Positions 45,729 to 55,505 of a DNA stretch of 64,000 nt are shown in pieces (the first letter of the stretch is position 1; each line of letters starts with the position of its first letter). The position numbers were made by a program, and so were the translations under genes. Source of the stretch: Brenneria sp. hezel4-2-4 (GTDB lineage Bacteria > Pseudomonadota > Gammaproteobacteria > Enterobacterales > Enterobacteriaceae); contig NZ_JABJXS010000016.1 of the NCBI RefSeq assembly GCF_013155275.1, forward strand, positions 1-64,000, written 5' to 3'. A model generated the notes under the pieces. It had not been told where the DNA came from and did not search any database. It was given only the letters and a program-made list of their open reading frames with translations.

Positions 45729-46979
45729 GTGGTTCAAGCTAACCTGTCTGAAACCCTATTTAAACCGTCCTTTAAACATCCTGAAACGTCTATGTTAGTG
45801 AAGCGTGCGACGCATACCCAGAGCGTATTGGGGACGCAATCGGCTCTGGAAGGCGAAAACAGCCGTAGCTGGTATCGGATGATTAATCGTCTGTTGTGGA
45901 TTTGGCGCGGCGTTCATCCGTGGGACATTGAAGAGGTGCTGGCGCGTATTGCCGTCAGTAAGGCGGAAAGAAGCACCGAGCATTTACTGGATACGGTTAT
46001 CGGCTACCGCAGCGGAAACTGGATTTATGAGTGGGTCAGGCAGGGAGCGAACTGGCAGCAGCGGGCGATGGACGACGATAACCCCGAACAGAACGGTCAG
46101 TATTGGCTGAATGCCGCGAATCTGTACAGTATTGCGGCCTATCCCCATATTAAAGGCGATGAACTGGCGGAACAGGCGCAGACGCTGGCCAACCGGGCAT
46201 ACGAAGAGGCCGCGAAGTATCTTCCCTATGAGTTAAAGGAACTGACTTTCCAGATTGAGGGCGGCGGGGCGCTGACCGGATTTCTGCACCTGCCGCAAAA
46301 AGGGAAAGCGCCTTTCCCGACGATACTGATGTGTGGCGGCCTGGAAATGCTGCAAAGCGATTACTACCGTCTGTTCCGCGACTATCTGGCTCCGGCCGGG
46401 ATGGCGATGCTGACCATCGATGTTCCGTCGGTCGGCTTTTCCTCGCGCTGGAAATTGCATCAGGATTCCAGTTTTCTGCATCAGCAGGTGTTGCGGGCAT
46501 TGCCGGATATACCCTGGGTGGATCATTGCCGCGTGGGAGCGTTTGGTTTCCGTTTCGGCGCCAATATCGCCGTGCGGTTGGCTTATCTCGATGCGCAGCG
46601 TTTACGCGGCGTCGCCTGTCTGGGGCCGGTGGTGCACCATCTGTTGTGCGATGCGCAGCGTCAGCAGCAGGTGCCGGATATGTTTATGGACATGATGGCA
46701 AGCCGCCTGGGGATGCCGTTTTCTACCGACGCGGCGCTGAAAACAGAGTTGTGCCGTTATTCTCTCAAAACACAAGGTCTGCTGGGACGGCGTTGTCCGA
46801 CGCCCATGCTGGCCGGATATTGGGATAACGACCTGATGAGTCCGAAGGAAGAAGCATGTCTGATCGTCAACTCATCACAGCAAGGGAAACTGCTGCCGGT
46901 GAGTTTTTCACCGGTCTATCAGAACTTCCACCAGGCGTTACAGCAAATCAGTCATTGGTTGAGTCATAAATTAGCCTAG
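45729..46979 (+). CDS. frsA: Esterase FrsA (fermentation/respiration switch protein)
   Basis: Alpha/beta-hydrolase-fold protein, reported to bind unphosphorylated IIA-Glc and shift metabolism towards fermentation; esterase activity is also reported. The 416-residue product (414 in E. coli) has the helical cap region with [15 protein letters not shown] and the hydrolase core with [20 protein letters not shown] and [20 protein letters not shown], where Gly-Phe-Arg replaces a Ser-elbow. The start [20 protein letters not shown] is GTG and matches E. coli by homology. Confidence 0.95.
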   Translation: MVQANLSETLFKPSFKHPETSMLVKRATHTQSVLGTQSALEGENSRSWYRMINRLLWIWRGVHPWDIEEVLARIAVSKAERSTEHLLDTVIGYRSGNWIYEWVRQGANWQQRAMDDDNPEQNGQYWLNAANLYSIAAYPHIKGDELAEQAQTLANRAYEEAAKYLPYELKELTFQIEGGGALTGFLHLPQKGKAPFPTILMCGGLEMLQSDYYRLFRDYLAPAGMAMLTIDVPSVGFSSRWKLHQDSSFLHQQVLRALPDIPWVDHCRVGAFGFRFGANIAVRLAYLDAQRLRGVACLGPVVHHLLCDAQRQQQVPDMFMDMMASRLGMPFSTDAALKTELCRYSLKTQGLLGRRCPTPMLAGYWDNDLMSPKEEACLIVNSSQQGKLLPVSFSPVYQNFHQALQQISHWLSHKLA

Positions 46980-47038
46980 TTCATTGATAAATTGTCATTC
47001 TCTGCTAAAAAGAATGTTCATACCGAGGAGATTGCCGA

Positions 47039-47413
47039 ATGATGTTACCGAGTGGACACCCGAAAAGCAGACTCATGAAAAACTTTGCTTCCCTGGGGCC
47101 GTATTTGCGTGAAGCACAGTGTGAGCACGACCATTTTTTCTTTGACTGTCTGGCGGTATGCGTCAATATCAAACCTGTCCCGGAAAAACGTGAATTCTGG
47201 GGATGGTGGCTGAAGCTTGAAGCGCAAGACCAAACCTTTACTTATGAATATCACTTTGGTTTATATGATAAAAATGGTAATTGGTGTGAAGAAAAAATCA
47301 AAGATAAAGACGTGATGGATAAGCTGGAAAGTACTAAAAAAGCCTTCCATGTTCGTTTGGAAAAACTCCTGCAATCGTTGGAGCCAGCCTGTGCATTAAC
47401 CGCACGACCGTGA
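47039..47413 (+). CDS. crl: Sigma factor-binding protein Crl
   Basis: Small activator that binds RpoS and helps it join core RNA polymerase, raising expression of curli and stationary-phase genes in E. coli. The 124-residue product has the conserved core [40 protein letters not shown] and [20 protein letters not shown]. It is nine residues shorter than E. coli Crl (133), the difference being in the C-terminal tail. GAGGAG precedes the ATG. It follows frsA, the enterobacterial order. Confidence 0.95.
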   Translation: MMLPSGHPKSRLMKNFASLGPYLREAQCEHDHFFFDCLAVCVNIKPVPEKREFWGWWLKLEAQDQTFTYEYHFGLYDKNGNWCEEKIKDKDVMDKLESTKKAFHVRLEKLLQSLEPACALTARP

Positions 47414-47538
47414 CGCTTCCTATCTGATTTCCGATTTATTCGCGGGTTTTCGCGTTGCGCCTGTTGGCATAGCGCGCCTGTCCTGTTACAACGTTTTCTT
47501 ATTTGTCTTTTTTGATGACTTTCAACGGCAGAAAAATT

Positions 47539-48642
47539 ATGAGCGGCAGCCAGACTTTGGTTGTGAAACTAGGCACCAGCGTGCTGACCGGCGGTTCGCG
47601 CCGGCTGAACCGTGCCCATATTGTTGAACTGGTGCGCCAGTGCGCGCAGCAGCATGCGGCAGGGCACCGGATTGTTATCGTAACCTCAGGGGCGATTGCC
47701 GCCGGGCGTGAACATTTGGGCTACCCGGAGCTTCCGCCGACGGTTGCCAGCAAACAACTGCTGGCGGCGGTGGGGCAAAGTCGCTTGATTCAACTGTGGG
47801 AACAGCTGTTTTCCATCTATGGCATTCATATCGGACAGATGTTGCTGACTCGCGCCGATCTGGAAGACCGCGAGCGTTTTCTCAATGCGCGCGACACACT
47901 GCACGCGCTATTGGATAACCATATCGTGCCGGTGATTAATGAAAATGACGCGGTAGCGACGCTGGAAATCAAAGTCGGCGACAATGATAACCTCTCTGCG
48001 CTGGCCGCCATTCTGGCCGACGCCGACAAACTGCTGCTGCTGACCGATCAGGCTGGCTTGTTTACCGCCGATCCGCGTAAAAACCCGGATGCGGAATTGA
48101 TCCGCGAAGTGAATGGTATTAATGATGCGTTGCGCAGCATTGCGGGCGACAGCGTTTCCGGTTTAGGCACGGGGGGGATGTCGACAAAATTGCAGGCCGC
48201 CGATGTTGCCTGTCGCGCCGGTATCGACGTGGTGATTGCCGCAGGCGATAAGCCCGGCGTGATTGGCGATGTGATTGCGGATATCTCCGTGGGAACGCGC
48301 TTTCACGCGCTGGAAGCGCCGCTGGAAAACCGTAAACGCTGGATCTTCGGAGCGCCCCCGGCTGGTGAAATCACCGTGGATGACGGCGCGCTCTCGGCGA
48401 TCCTGGAACGCGGCAGCTCTTTATTGCCCAAGGGGATCCGTGAAGTCATGGGGGATTTTTCCCGCGGTGAAGTCATCCGTATCCGCAGCCTGACGGGCCG
48501 CGATTTGGCGCATGCCGTCACCCGCTATAACAGCGATGCGCTGCGTATGATTGCCGGCCACCACTCTCAGCAGATCGCTGACATTCTTGGTTACGAATAC
48601 GGTCCGGTGGCAGTCCACCGCGACGACATGATTATTAATTAA
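47539..48642 (+). CDS. proB: Glutamate 5-kinase
   Basis: First enzyme of proline synthesis; phosphorylates glutamate and is feedback-inhibited by proline. The 367-residue product has the amino-acid kinase domain ([71 protein letters not shown]) and a C-terminal PUA domain from about 275. I start at 47539 ([11 protein letters not shown]), as in E. coli; the frame is open back to 47503. phoE, which precedes proB in E. coli, is absent. Confidence 0.97.
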   Translation: MSGSQTLVVKLGTSVLTGGSRRLNRAHIVELVRQCAQQHAAGHRIVIVTSGAIAAGREHLGYPELPPTVASKQLLAAVGQSRLIQLWEQLFSIYGIHIGQMLLTRADLEDRERFLNARDTLHALLDNHIVPVINENDAVATLEIKVGDNDNLSALAAILADADKLLLLTDQAGLFTADPRKNPDAELIREVNGINDALRSIAGDSVSGLGTGGMSTKLQAADVACRAGIDVVIAAGDKPGVIGDVIADISVGTRFHALEAPLENRKRWIFGAPPAGEITVDDGALSAILERGSSLLPKGIREVMGDFSRGEVIRIRSLTGRDLAHAVTRYNSDALRMIAGHHSQQIADILGYEYGPVAVHRDDMIIN

Positions 48643-48652
48643 GGAGTACGCG

Positions 48653-49906
48653 ATGCTTGAACAGATGGGCAAAGCGGCAAAGGCAGCCTCTTATCAGTTG
48701 GCGGTGCTGAGTACGGCCGAGAAAGATCGCGCATTGGCGGTGATTGCCGATTTGCTGGAATCAGAAAGCGCGGCGATCCTGGCGGCCAATGAGCAGGATG
48801 TGGCCCAGGCGCGGCAGAATGGCATGAGCGAAGCATTGCTCGATCGGCTGTTGCTGACGCCGGCGCGGTTGACGGCGATTGCCAACGATGTACGTCAGGT
48901 GTGTCGTTTGACTGACCCGGTTGGTCGGGTCATTGATGGCGGCATGCTGGATAACGGTCTCAAGCTGGAGCGCCGCCGTGTGCCGCTCGGTGTCGTCGGC
49001 GTGATTTATGAAGCGCGCCCTAACGTTACCATTGATGTTGCATCACTCTGCCTGAAAACCGGCAACGCAGTGATTCTGCGCGGCGGCAAGGAAACTTATC
49101 GCACCAACGCCGCGACGGTGAAGGTGATCCAGCAGGCGCTGGCGCAATGCGGCCTGCCTGAGTCGGCGGTTCAGGCCATTGAGAACCCGGACCGTGAGCT
49201 GGTGAACCAGTTATTGAAGCTGGATCGCTATATCGACATGCTGATCCCCCGCGGCGGCGCGGGTTTGCACAAACTGTGCCGCGAACACTCGACGATCCCG
49301 GTCATCACCGGCGGAATCGGGGTATGCCACATTTATGCCGACGAGAGTATCGATTTTGACAAAGCCCTGACGGTGATCGAAAGCGCCAAAGTTCAGCGCC
49401 CCAGCGCTTGTAACAGCCTGGAAACGCTGCTGGTTAACCAGAACATTGCGGCTCGCTTTCTGCCGGCGCTGAGTCAGAAAATGGCGGCAGCGGGCGTCAC
49501 CCTGCATGCCAGTTCATCGGCAATGCGGTTTCTGACCGACGGTCCGGCGAAAGTCGTGGCTGTAGAAGCAGCCGACTATAATGACGAATGGCTGTCAAAC
49601 GATCTCAACGTCAAGCTGGTGGACGGTCTGGATGACGCGGTGGCGCATATTCGTCAGCACGGTACACAGCATTCAGACGCCATCCTGACCCGCTCGCTGA
49701 GCAACGCGGAGCGCTTTGTGCGTGAAGTGGATTCTTCGGCGGTTTATGTCAATGCCAGCACGCGCTTTACCGATGGCGGACAGTTCGGCCTGGGGGCGGA
49801 AGTGGCGGTCAGTACGCAAAAGCTGCATGCACGAGGCCCGATGGGATTGGAAGCGCTGACCACCTATAAATGGATTGGTTACGGTGACGATCTGGTTCGC
49901 CCATAA
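48653..49906 (+). CDS. proA: Gamma-glutamyl phosphate reductase
   Basis: Second enzyme of proline synthesis, reducing gamma-glutamyl phosphate with NADPH. The 417-residue product (the E. coli length) has the aldehyde-dehydrogenase-like fold with [32 protein letters not shown] and the catalytic cysteine in [16 protein letters not shown] near residue 255. It starts 10 nt after proB with GGAG upstream, so proBA is one operon. Confidence 0.97.
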   Translation: MLEQMGKAAKAASYQLAVLSTAEKDRALAVIADLLESESAAILAANEQDVAQARQNGMSEALLDRLLLTPARLTAIANDVRQVCRLTDPVGRVIDGGMLDNGLKLERRRVPLGVVGVIYEARPNVTIDVASLCLKTGNAVILRGGKETYRTNAATVKVIQQALAQCGLPESAVQAIENPDRELVNQLLKLDRYIDMLIPRGGAGLHKLCREHSTIPVITGGIGVCHIYADESIDFDKALTVIESAKVQRPSACNSLETLLVNQNIAARFLPALSQKMAAAGVTLHASSSAMRFLTDGPAKVVAVEAADYNDEWLSNDLNVKLVDGLDDAVAHIRQHGTQHSDAILTRSLSNAERFVREVDSSAVYVNASTRFTDGGQFGLGAEVAVSTQKLHARGPMGLEALTTYKWIGYGDDLVRP

Positions 49907-49931
49907 CGCCGTTTTTTAATCCAGAAGGTTA

Positions 49932-49976
49932 TAGGGGACTCTGTTATTAGTTTGGAAAATTATCAGAGGCTCCCTA
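49932..49976. terminator. Hairpin downstream of proA
   Basis: TAGGGGACTCTG (49932-49943) pairs imperfectly with CAGAGGCTCCCTA (49964-49976), about 25 nt after the proA stop. No T-run follows the second arm on the plus strand, although one precedes the hairpin, so termination is uncertain. Confidence 0.45.
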
Positions 49977-50096
49977 TCACCGACGCGACGATTATAAAAC
50001 CAGCAGACGGCAGCCAAACGCTTGACTTGCCGCTTCGTTTTCAATAGTTTGTCACCCCGTAGATCATCGTCATGCATTCGCCAAGACGATCTCAAC

Positions 50097-50172
50097 GCCG
50101 ATATAGCTCAGTTGGTAGAGCAGCGCATTCGTAATGCGAAGGTCGTAGGTTCGACTCCTATTATCGGCACCA
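50097..50172 (+). tRNA. thrW: tRNA-Thr (anticodon CGT)
   Basis: A 76-nt cloverleaf with acceptor GCCGATA/TATCGGC, anticodon CGT at 50130-50132, the T-loop TTCGA and encoded CCA. It appears identical to E. coli thrW as I recall it and likewise follows proA. In E. coli this tRNA is the integration site of the CP4-6 prophage, which fits the integrase remnant found just downstream here. Confidence 0.97.
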
Positions 50173-50347
50173 TCCTACCTATTTTAACGTCTCCCCAAGT
50201 CTACTCAAATACCCTTTAAACCCTTATAATACGCGGTTTCACGGCCCTTATTGTCTCTGCTCGTCTACTCACGTTCACAGAAATCTACGCTGAGTTGGGG
50301 GCATCGGTGGGGGCATATCGTGTTCGGTCTAAAGGAGATGCCCCCAG

Positions 50348-50473
50348 ATGAAGCTCAATGCCAGACAGGTCGAGACTGCCAAGCCTAAAGATAAACCCTA
50401 TAAGTTAGCGGATGGTGGGGGCATGTATCTGAAGGTATTCCCTAACGGAACCAAAAGCTGGCGCATGAAATAA
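50348..50473 (+). pseudogene. Truncated P4-type integrase (N-terminal fragment)
   Basis: A 41-codon frame (MKLNARQVETAKPKDKPYKL, then LADGGGMYLKVFPNGTKSWR and a stop) is the start of a DUF4102/P4-family tyrosine recombinase. Only the N-terminal arm-binding part is left; the catalytic domain is missing. The upstream stretch with two GGGGGCAT repeats (about 50297-50318) is like the leader often found before such integrases. It is the scar of an integrative element at the tRNA-Thr gene. Confidence 0.85.
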
Positions 50474-50565
50474 GAAAACATATCTCCTCCGGTGTATCAG
50501 TATTAACACCCAATCAGGTGGTCGAGACGCTTTCCATACGTATCGAACCGCGCAGTCTCTGACGT

Positions 50566-51138
50566 TTAACTCAGGTCATGCAGATCTTTATCCATCGGCG
50601 GGGTCAGCGTGATATCACGAAAATCCACTGACAACCCGTGACGTTCAGGCGTACAGCACATCACCCCTATCTTTGCGACGCCGCGTGGAAAATAGCATAA
50701 GCGCAGCAGTGGCCAGTGTTGACTATTCGTCGAGTACTGTAATCTCAGGCTGTCGCCTTTGCGGGTCAGGCGAAGCCAGAACTCCCGTGGGTTGCCTGTA
50801 AAGATGCCGGTTGCCCAGTCTGAATTTTCCAGCGTCAGTACGCTGCCGATGGCGGGCGTGCCATCGTTAAACTCGATACCTGCTTTAAGCCAGTGCTGGT
50901 CATCCGACATAAGCATGATCCCTGCCTGGTCATATAGTTTGTGGAAGTCCGCGCAAACTTTCACCTGAAAAGTGAAATCGCCGGTTACGTCAGTGGCGAA
51001 GATATGACCTGAGAAACGTTTAAACCCGTACCAGGTTTTTTGCCAGAAATCGGTTTTATCATCAGTGACAACAGCTAGCGTGCTGTTCTCAAGCCGCCAT
51101 TGTTGAGGTTCATTAATCCAGTAAAAGGAGTTGAGCAT
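50566..51138 (-). CDS. DUF1349 (concanavalin-like) protein
   Basis: A 190-residue, probably cytoplasmic protein with no signal peptide or membrane helix. Repeated Trp/Phe-rich beta strands (WQKTWYGFKRFSGHIFATDV, AGIMLMSDDQHWLKAGIEFN, REFWLRLTRKGDSLRLQYST) fit the DUF1349 jelly-roll family related to YteR/laminin-G-type folds; its role is unknown and a carbohydrate link is only suggested by the fold. It overlaps the end of the neighbouring PTS pseudogene by 26 nt and is part of the accessory segment after tRNA-Thr. Confidence 0.7.
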   Translation of the reverse strand: MLNSFYWINEPQQWRLENSTLAVVTDDKTDFWQKTWYGFKRFSGHIFATDVTGDFTFQVKVCADFHKLYDQAGIMLMSDDQHWLKAGIEFNDGTPAIGSVLTLENSDWATGIFTGNPREFWLRLTRKGDSLRLQYSTNSQHWPLLRLCYFPRGVAKIGVMCCTPERHGLSVDFRDITLTPPMDKDLHDLS

Positions 51139-52060
51139 TGTCTCTCCCGGGGACGGAAACAGGCATTCGCTTACAGCCTGTCAGTTGGGCCAGATCATTA
51201 ACGTAAATTTCAAACCGCACAGAAGTAGTATAGATGATCATGGAAAGCGGATAACGGTTGCGCACTGAAGACGGCAGGCATCCGACTGGTGTGGTGGCCC
51301 CTCCGACCATATTGGTAATTTCAGACATCCCTTCCGGTACTGGAATGTTGGAGTTTACCGCCGCCTGGGTATACTCCTGCAAAATGTCCGTCCCGATGTA
51401 TAAGATGCAGGTCACGATCAGCGTACCGCTAATGAACATGCGGAACATATTTCGCTTACAGAACGGCGTTACCATGGCCAGCAGAAACATTAATGAGGCC
51501 AGATCGACAAATGGCAGAACGCGATTGCCCGGTAGAATAATGGACAGAACCACCGCCACCGGAATTAACGGCCCCTGCATCAGTATCTCGATCATTTTCG
51601 GCAGCAGCATGGCGGCGGAGACCTTAATCGCCAGCGAAACCGCCGCCGAAGCGTCGTATCCGGCAAGGAACGCCAGCCCCAGCCCCAGCCCCAGCCCCAG
51701 CCCCAGCCCCAGCCCCAGCCCCAGCCCCAGCCCCAGCCCCAGCACAAAACCCAGCATCAGCGGTTCATCAAATACGCCGAACTTTTTATTAATACTTTCC
51801 GGGGCAAAATTGATTTTATTGATCAGTGGGAGCTTATCAATAATATAATTACAGACAATACCAAACGGCACGTAGGCTATACAGGTAAGATGGGGGAATG
51901 AAATCCCTTTGAGATTATAATTTTTTTGTAAATAGGGTGCGGTTAAATCCGCCGCCAGTAAGGTTAAGACAAATATACCGAAAGTGATTACGACGGAGAG
52001 CCAGTAGTTTCCGGTTCCGGCGTATACCACCGAACCCATAATCAGGTAAAAAGATAGCAT
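51113..52060 (-). pseudogene. Decayed galactitol-type PTS IIC permease
   Basis: The 315-codon frame resembles the C-terminal two thirds of GatC-type permeases: SFPHLTCIAYVPFGIVCNYI, INKINFAPESINKKFGVFDE, LAGYDASAAVSLAIKVSAAM and LPGNRVLPFVDLASLMFLLA line up with E. coli GatC in order. About 120 N-terminal residues are missing, some 45 residues before LPGNRVLPF are deleted, and the last ~60 residues no longer look like a membrane protein, which suggests a frameshift. A hexanucleotide repeat adds about 11 Gly-Leu pairs inside one membrane helix. No IIA or IIB gene is present nearby. Confidence 0.75.
51675..51740. repeat. Hexanucleotide repeat (AGCCCC)11
   Basis: Eleven uninterrupted units of AGCCCC on the plus strand, GGGGCT on the minus strand. 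Read on the coding (minus) strand they give alternating Gly and Leu codons within the PTS permease pseudogene. As each unit is six bases, changes in copy number keep the reading frame. Confidence 0.97.
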
Positions 52061-53051
52061 AGCGGTCGTGCGACAGTATGCCGGCTGGTTAGGAGATTTT
52101 CGTAGTGAGGTTATTGTAGGTTAATTTATCGACAAAGCAGAATCCCGTCCTGCGTTGACTCATAAACCTACAGTTTATCGTTCCCCAGTTACTATACCGT
52201 TATTGTGTGAAGTGACCCACGCTTTTGGGAAATTTTGCATGGGATTTCTATGGTGGTTTGGTTACCGGAGATGTTACCGATATTGAGCCTATTTTGTATA
52301 AAGGGTTGGATGATTTTTATCATTTGTTAAGCTGTAAATTCACTTTTGGTTTACAAGGCGCTGGATTCAGTTAATTATCATTATTTAAAATAAATTATTG
52401 ATATAAAAATCTAATAATTTTACCAAGGGTGTGATAATTATTGTAATCTTCAATGTCAATATTTTCTATTGAGTTGATTTTTTCAGTTATTAACTCTGAC
52501 AAAACTCAAAAAAATAGATAAAAAAATCACACAAAATAAAATTCAATTTGGGATATCCAATTTAAAATTTATTAGCATGTTAATTATTTATTTTTTAATG
52601 AAATTAAAACGCGCGAAATATAGCGTTTTTTGTTTAATTAAAATTGAAGGCGTCATAACGGTAACATAGACGCTTTACCTGTTTTTTTTACGAAAACTGG
52701 TTGTAATATTTTGTTTTTACTGTCTTTTTGTTGTGGGTGTTTACTTGGCTATATAGTCGTTGACCATTTATTAGCGTTGTGTGTATGATCCAACGACAAA
52801 ACATAGCTGTATTAAATACTTTATCGAATGATGTTTTTTTGTTCGATTCAGGCTATGTTTCATCCGATTTAATAATAGCTTTAGTGAGTTCGCATAAAAA
52901 TGCGGATGTTATTTCTTTATCTCTCGCTGGTCGAAAAACAAATAACCTATTTGTTCGTCGAATGGTCTGCCATTTATGGATTTTGGTAGGGTTTCGATAG
53001 GAATCGACTTTATTCATCCGGGCCAGAGCGCCCTTACGTTGGTATAGACAT
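52061..53051. other. AT-rich gap before the T6SS cluster
   Basis: These 991 nt contain no complete gene I can support. From about 52375 to 52700 they are very AT-rich, much more so than the flanks. One open stretch at 52216-52374 is listed separately. A 73-codon frame at 52779-53000 has no ribosome site or family pattern. The tssB promoter should lie here, but I could not place it with confidence. Confidence 0.5.
52216..52374 (+). pseudogene. Possible C-terminal gene fragment
   Basis: A 52-codon open stretch without a start codon, ending at a TAA, that reads TLLGNFAWDFYGGLVTGDVT and then DIEPILYKGLDDFYHLLSCK before a short tail. The composition is protein-like (Trp, Tyr, Gly and Asp in plausible order), so it may be the end of a lost gene. 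I do not recognise the family. Confidence 0.3.
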
Positions 53052-53555
53052 ATGGCAAAAGGAACTGATGGTGCATCTGTCGCACCAAAAGAACGTATTA
53101 ATATCAAATATGTCCCGGCTACCGGTGGTCAGCAGGCGGAAATAGAACTGCCGTTGACGCTGATGGTGGTGGGAAATATGAAGGGACGCACAGAGGAAAC
53201 GCCTATCGAAGAGCGCCAGACGGTATCGATCGATAAGAACAATTTTACCTCAGTGATGAAAGAAGCCAATCTGGAACTGAATTTCAGCGTGCCTAATCGT
53301 CTTGAAGAAGACAGTCAGGACGATTTGCCCGTGAAACTGAATATTGATTCTCTGAATGATTTCTCCCCCGATCGTATTGCTCAACAAGTACCTGAATTAC
53401 GTAAGTTATTGGAATTGCGCGAGGCGCTGGTGGCGCTAAAAGGTCCTCTTGGCAATATTCCTTCTTTCCGTAATCGTTTGCAGGATCTGTTGTCCAGCGA
53501 AGAGGCCAGAGAGCAGCTGCTCAAAGAGCTGGATCTGGTAAAACCCGCCGAATAA
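53052..53555 (+). CDS. tssB: T6SS sheath small subunit TssB (VipA)
   Basis: Forms the contractile sheath with TssC. The 167-residue product has the family blocks PKERINIKYVPATGGQQAEI, ELPLTLMVVGNMKGRTEETP, IEERQTVSIDKNNFTSVMKE and LEEDSQDDLPVKLNIDSLND, with a helical C-terminus. It opens the T6SS cluster; tssC follows after 32 nt. The ribosome site is weak, and the long AT-rich region upstream probably holds the operon promoter. Confidence 0.96.
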   Translation: MAKGTDGASVAPKERINIKYVPATGGQQAEIELPLTLMVVGNMKGRTEETPIEERQTVSIDKNNFTSVMKEANLELNFSVPNRLEEDSQDDLPVKLNIDSLNDFSPDRIAQQVPELRKLLELREALVALKGPLGNIPSFRNRLQDLLSSEEAREQLLKELDLVKPAE

Positions 53556-53587
53556 TTGATGGTTACTGACGAGATAGGGAAACAAAT

Positions 53588-55066
53588 ATGTCAATAGTTG
53601 AAGAACAGGCGCAGAGCGGGGCGGCCAGTGCCTCTGGTTCATTGCTTGACGAAATTATGGCGCAGGCGCGCATTACCCCGGTGGACGAAGGATATAGCGT
53701 CGCCAAACAGGGGATCGCCGCACTGGTTGCCAACATTCTTGATAGCGGCAACGCGGCAGAGCCAGTGAATAAAGCGCTGGTAGACAGCATGATCGTCGAA
53801 CTGGACAAGAAACTGAGTAAACAGATCGACGTTATTCTGCATGCGAAAGAACTTCAGGAACTGGAATCTTCCTGGCGTTCTCTGAAACTGATGGTGGATC
53901 GCACCGATTTTCGTGAAAACATCAAGCTGTTGGTGTTGCACGCCACCAAAGAAGAACTGCTGGAAGATTTCGAGTTTGCGCCTGAAATCACCCAGTCCGG
54001 TTTCTACAAACACGTTTACTCCAGCGGTTACGGACAGTTTGGCGGTCAGCCCATCGGCGGGGTGATCGGCGACTATGCGATGACCCAAAGTTCGCCGGAC
54101 ATCAAGCTGATGCAGTATGTCAGCGCGGTAGGCGCGATGGCCCATGCGCCGTTTATCTCTTCCGTCGCGCCGACATTCTTTGGCGTGGACAGCTTTACCG
54201 ACCTGCCTTCCATTAAAGATCTGAAATCGGTGTTTGAAGGCCCGGCCTACACCAAATGGCGCTCGCTGCGCGAATCTGAAGATGCCCGTTATCTGGGGCT
54301 GACCGCGCCGCGCTTTTTAGCGCGCCTGCCTTATGATCCGATTGAAAACCCCATCAAGGGTTTTAATTACAAAGAGGACATCAGCTCCAACCACGATCAC
54401 TATCTGTGGGGCAATACCGCTTACCTGATGGGAACCGCCTTGACGGACAGTTTTGCCAAATATCGCTGGTGCCCGAACATCATCGGCCCGCAGAGCGGCG
54501 GTGCGATCACCGACCTGCCGGTGCATGTTTATGAGGCAATGGGGCAGCTTCAGGCCAAAATCCCCACCGAAGTGCTGATTACCGATCGCCGCGAATACGA
54601 GATGGCCGAAGAGGGTTTCATTACGCTGACGATGCGTAAAGACAGCGATAATGCCGCATTTTTCTCCGCCAACTCGGTACAAAAACCCAAAGTGTTCCCG
54701 AATACCAAAGAGGGTAAAGAGGCGGAAACCAACTACAAGTTGGGTACTCAGCTGCCGTATATGTTCATTATCAACCGCTTGGCCCACTACATCAAAGTGT
54801 TGCAGCGCGAACAGATTGGTGCGTGGAAAGAGCGTCAGGATCTTGAGCGTGAGCTTAATGGCTGGATTAAACAGTACATCGCCGATCAGGAAAATCCGCC
54901 GGCGGACGTTCGTAGTCGTCGTCCACTGCGCGCAGCCCAGATCAACGTGCTTGATGTGGAAGGTGAGCCGGGCTGGTATCAGGTCACCATGTCGGTTCGC
55001 CCGCACTTTAAGTACATGGGGGCCAACTTTGAGCTGTCTCTAGTAGGGCGTTTAGATAAGGAATAA
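53588..55066 (+). CDS. tssC: T6SS sheath large subunit TssC (VipB)
   Basis: Large sheath protein of 492 residues. Family blocks include ELESSWRSLKLMVDRTDFRE, GQPIGGVIGDYAMTQSSPDI, FLARLPYDPIENPIKGFNYK, YLWGNTAYLMGTALTDSFAK and the C-terminal YQVTMSVRPHFKYMGANFEL. ClpV recognises the contracted TssBC sheath for recycling, and tssH lies in the same cluster. The start MSIVEEQAQSGAASASGSLL has TAGGGAAA upstream. Confidence 0.97.
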   Translation: MSIVEEQAQSGAASASGSLLDEIMAQARITPVDEGYSVAKQGIAALVANILDSGNAAEPVNKALVDSMIVELDKKLSKQIDVILHAKELQELESSWRSLKLMVDRTDFRENIKLLVLHATKEELLEDFEFAPEITQSGFYKHVYSSGYGQFGGQPIGGVIGDYAMTQSSPDIKLMQYVSAVGAMAHAPFISSVAPTFFGVDSFTDLPSIKDLKSVFEGPAYTKWRSLRESEDARYLGLTAPRFLARLPYDPIENPIKGFNYKEDISSNHDHYLWGNTAYLMGTALTDSFAKYRWCPNIIGPQSGGAITDLPVHVYEAMGQLQAKIPTEVLITDRREYEMAEEGFITLTMRKDSDNAAFFSANSVQKPKVFPNTKEGKEAETNYKLGTQLPYMFIINRLAHYIKVLQREQIGAWKERQDLERELNGWIKQYIADQENPPADVRSRRPLRAAQINVLDVEGEPGWYQVTMSVRPHFKYMGANFELSLVGRLDKE

Positions 55067-55071
55067 GACTG

Positions 55072-55503
55072 ATGCCGTCGCTTTCTGCCTGGGAAAGGGG
55101 AACTGCGGCCAGCCTGTTTGATCGTATCCGGGGGGAAGAGCAACGAACTTCCCCTGAATCGGATGTTGAAGCGCTGATTGCGTCCGTTAAGCGTCAACTG
55201 GACAACGTGCTCAATACCCGGCCCGGGAATTGTCGCAGCGCACCTGAGCTTGGCGTAATTGATTTTAATGATGCGACTCAGGGCGGCGCGGATATCCGGG
55301 GCAAAATCCGGGAAGCGATCAAACAGTGTATCTGTCGCTTTGAACCTCGAATCGTTCATGTGGACGTCAGCGAGTCGGATTATCCGTCCAATCCGCTGGA
55401 GATGTCGTTTCAGGTTACCGCCCATGTCAGGTTGGAAGAGCTGGAGCAGATCGCCTCTTTCAATATTCACATGGATAGTCATCGCCATTACAGAATGATC
55501 TGA
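55072..55503 (+). CDS. tssE: T6SS baseplate protein TssE (gp25-like)
   Basis: A 143-residue homologue of phage T4 gp25, the baseplate wedge that nucleates sheath assembly. It begins with SAWERGTAASLFDRIRGEEQ and shows the family pattern NVLNTRPGNCRSAPELGVID followed by IREAIKQCICRFEPRIVHVD and the EPR motif. It lies five bases after tssC and two before tssF, so the operon is continuous. Confidence 0.94.
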   Translation: MPSLSAWERGTAASLFDRIRGEEQRTSPESDVEALIASVKRQLDNVLNTRPGNCRSAPELGVIDFNDATQGGADIRGKIREAIKQCICRFEPRIVHVDVSESDYPSNPLEMSFQVTAHVRLEELEQIASFNIHMDSHRHYRMI

Positions 55504-55505
55504 TT

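Noticed and set aside
50474..50562. A reading-frame tail ending RIEPRSL after the integrase fragment
   Set aside because: It has no start or recognisable family and is short; it may be part of the same remnant, but I cannot support it as a feature.
51675..51740. The hexanucleotide array as a phase-variation switch or CRISPR-like array
   Set aside because: Six-base units never change the frame, there are no spacers, and the host gene is already broken; only length variation is plausible.
52779..53000. A 73-codon open frame before tssB
   Set aside because: No ribosome site and no family pattern, and it lies in an AT-rich stretch where open frames arise easily; not supported as a gene.
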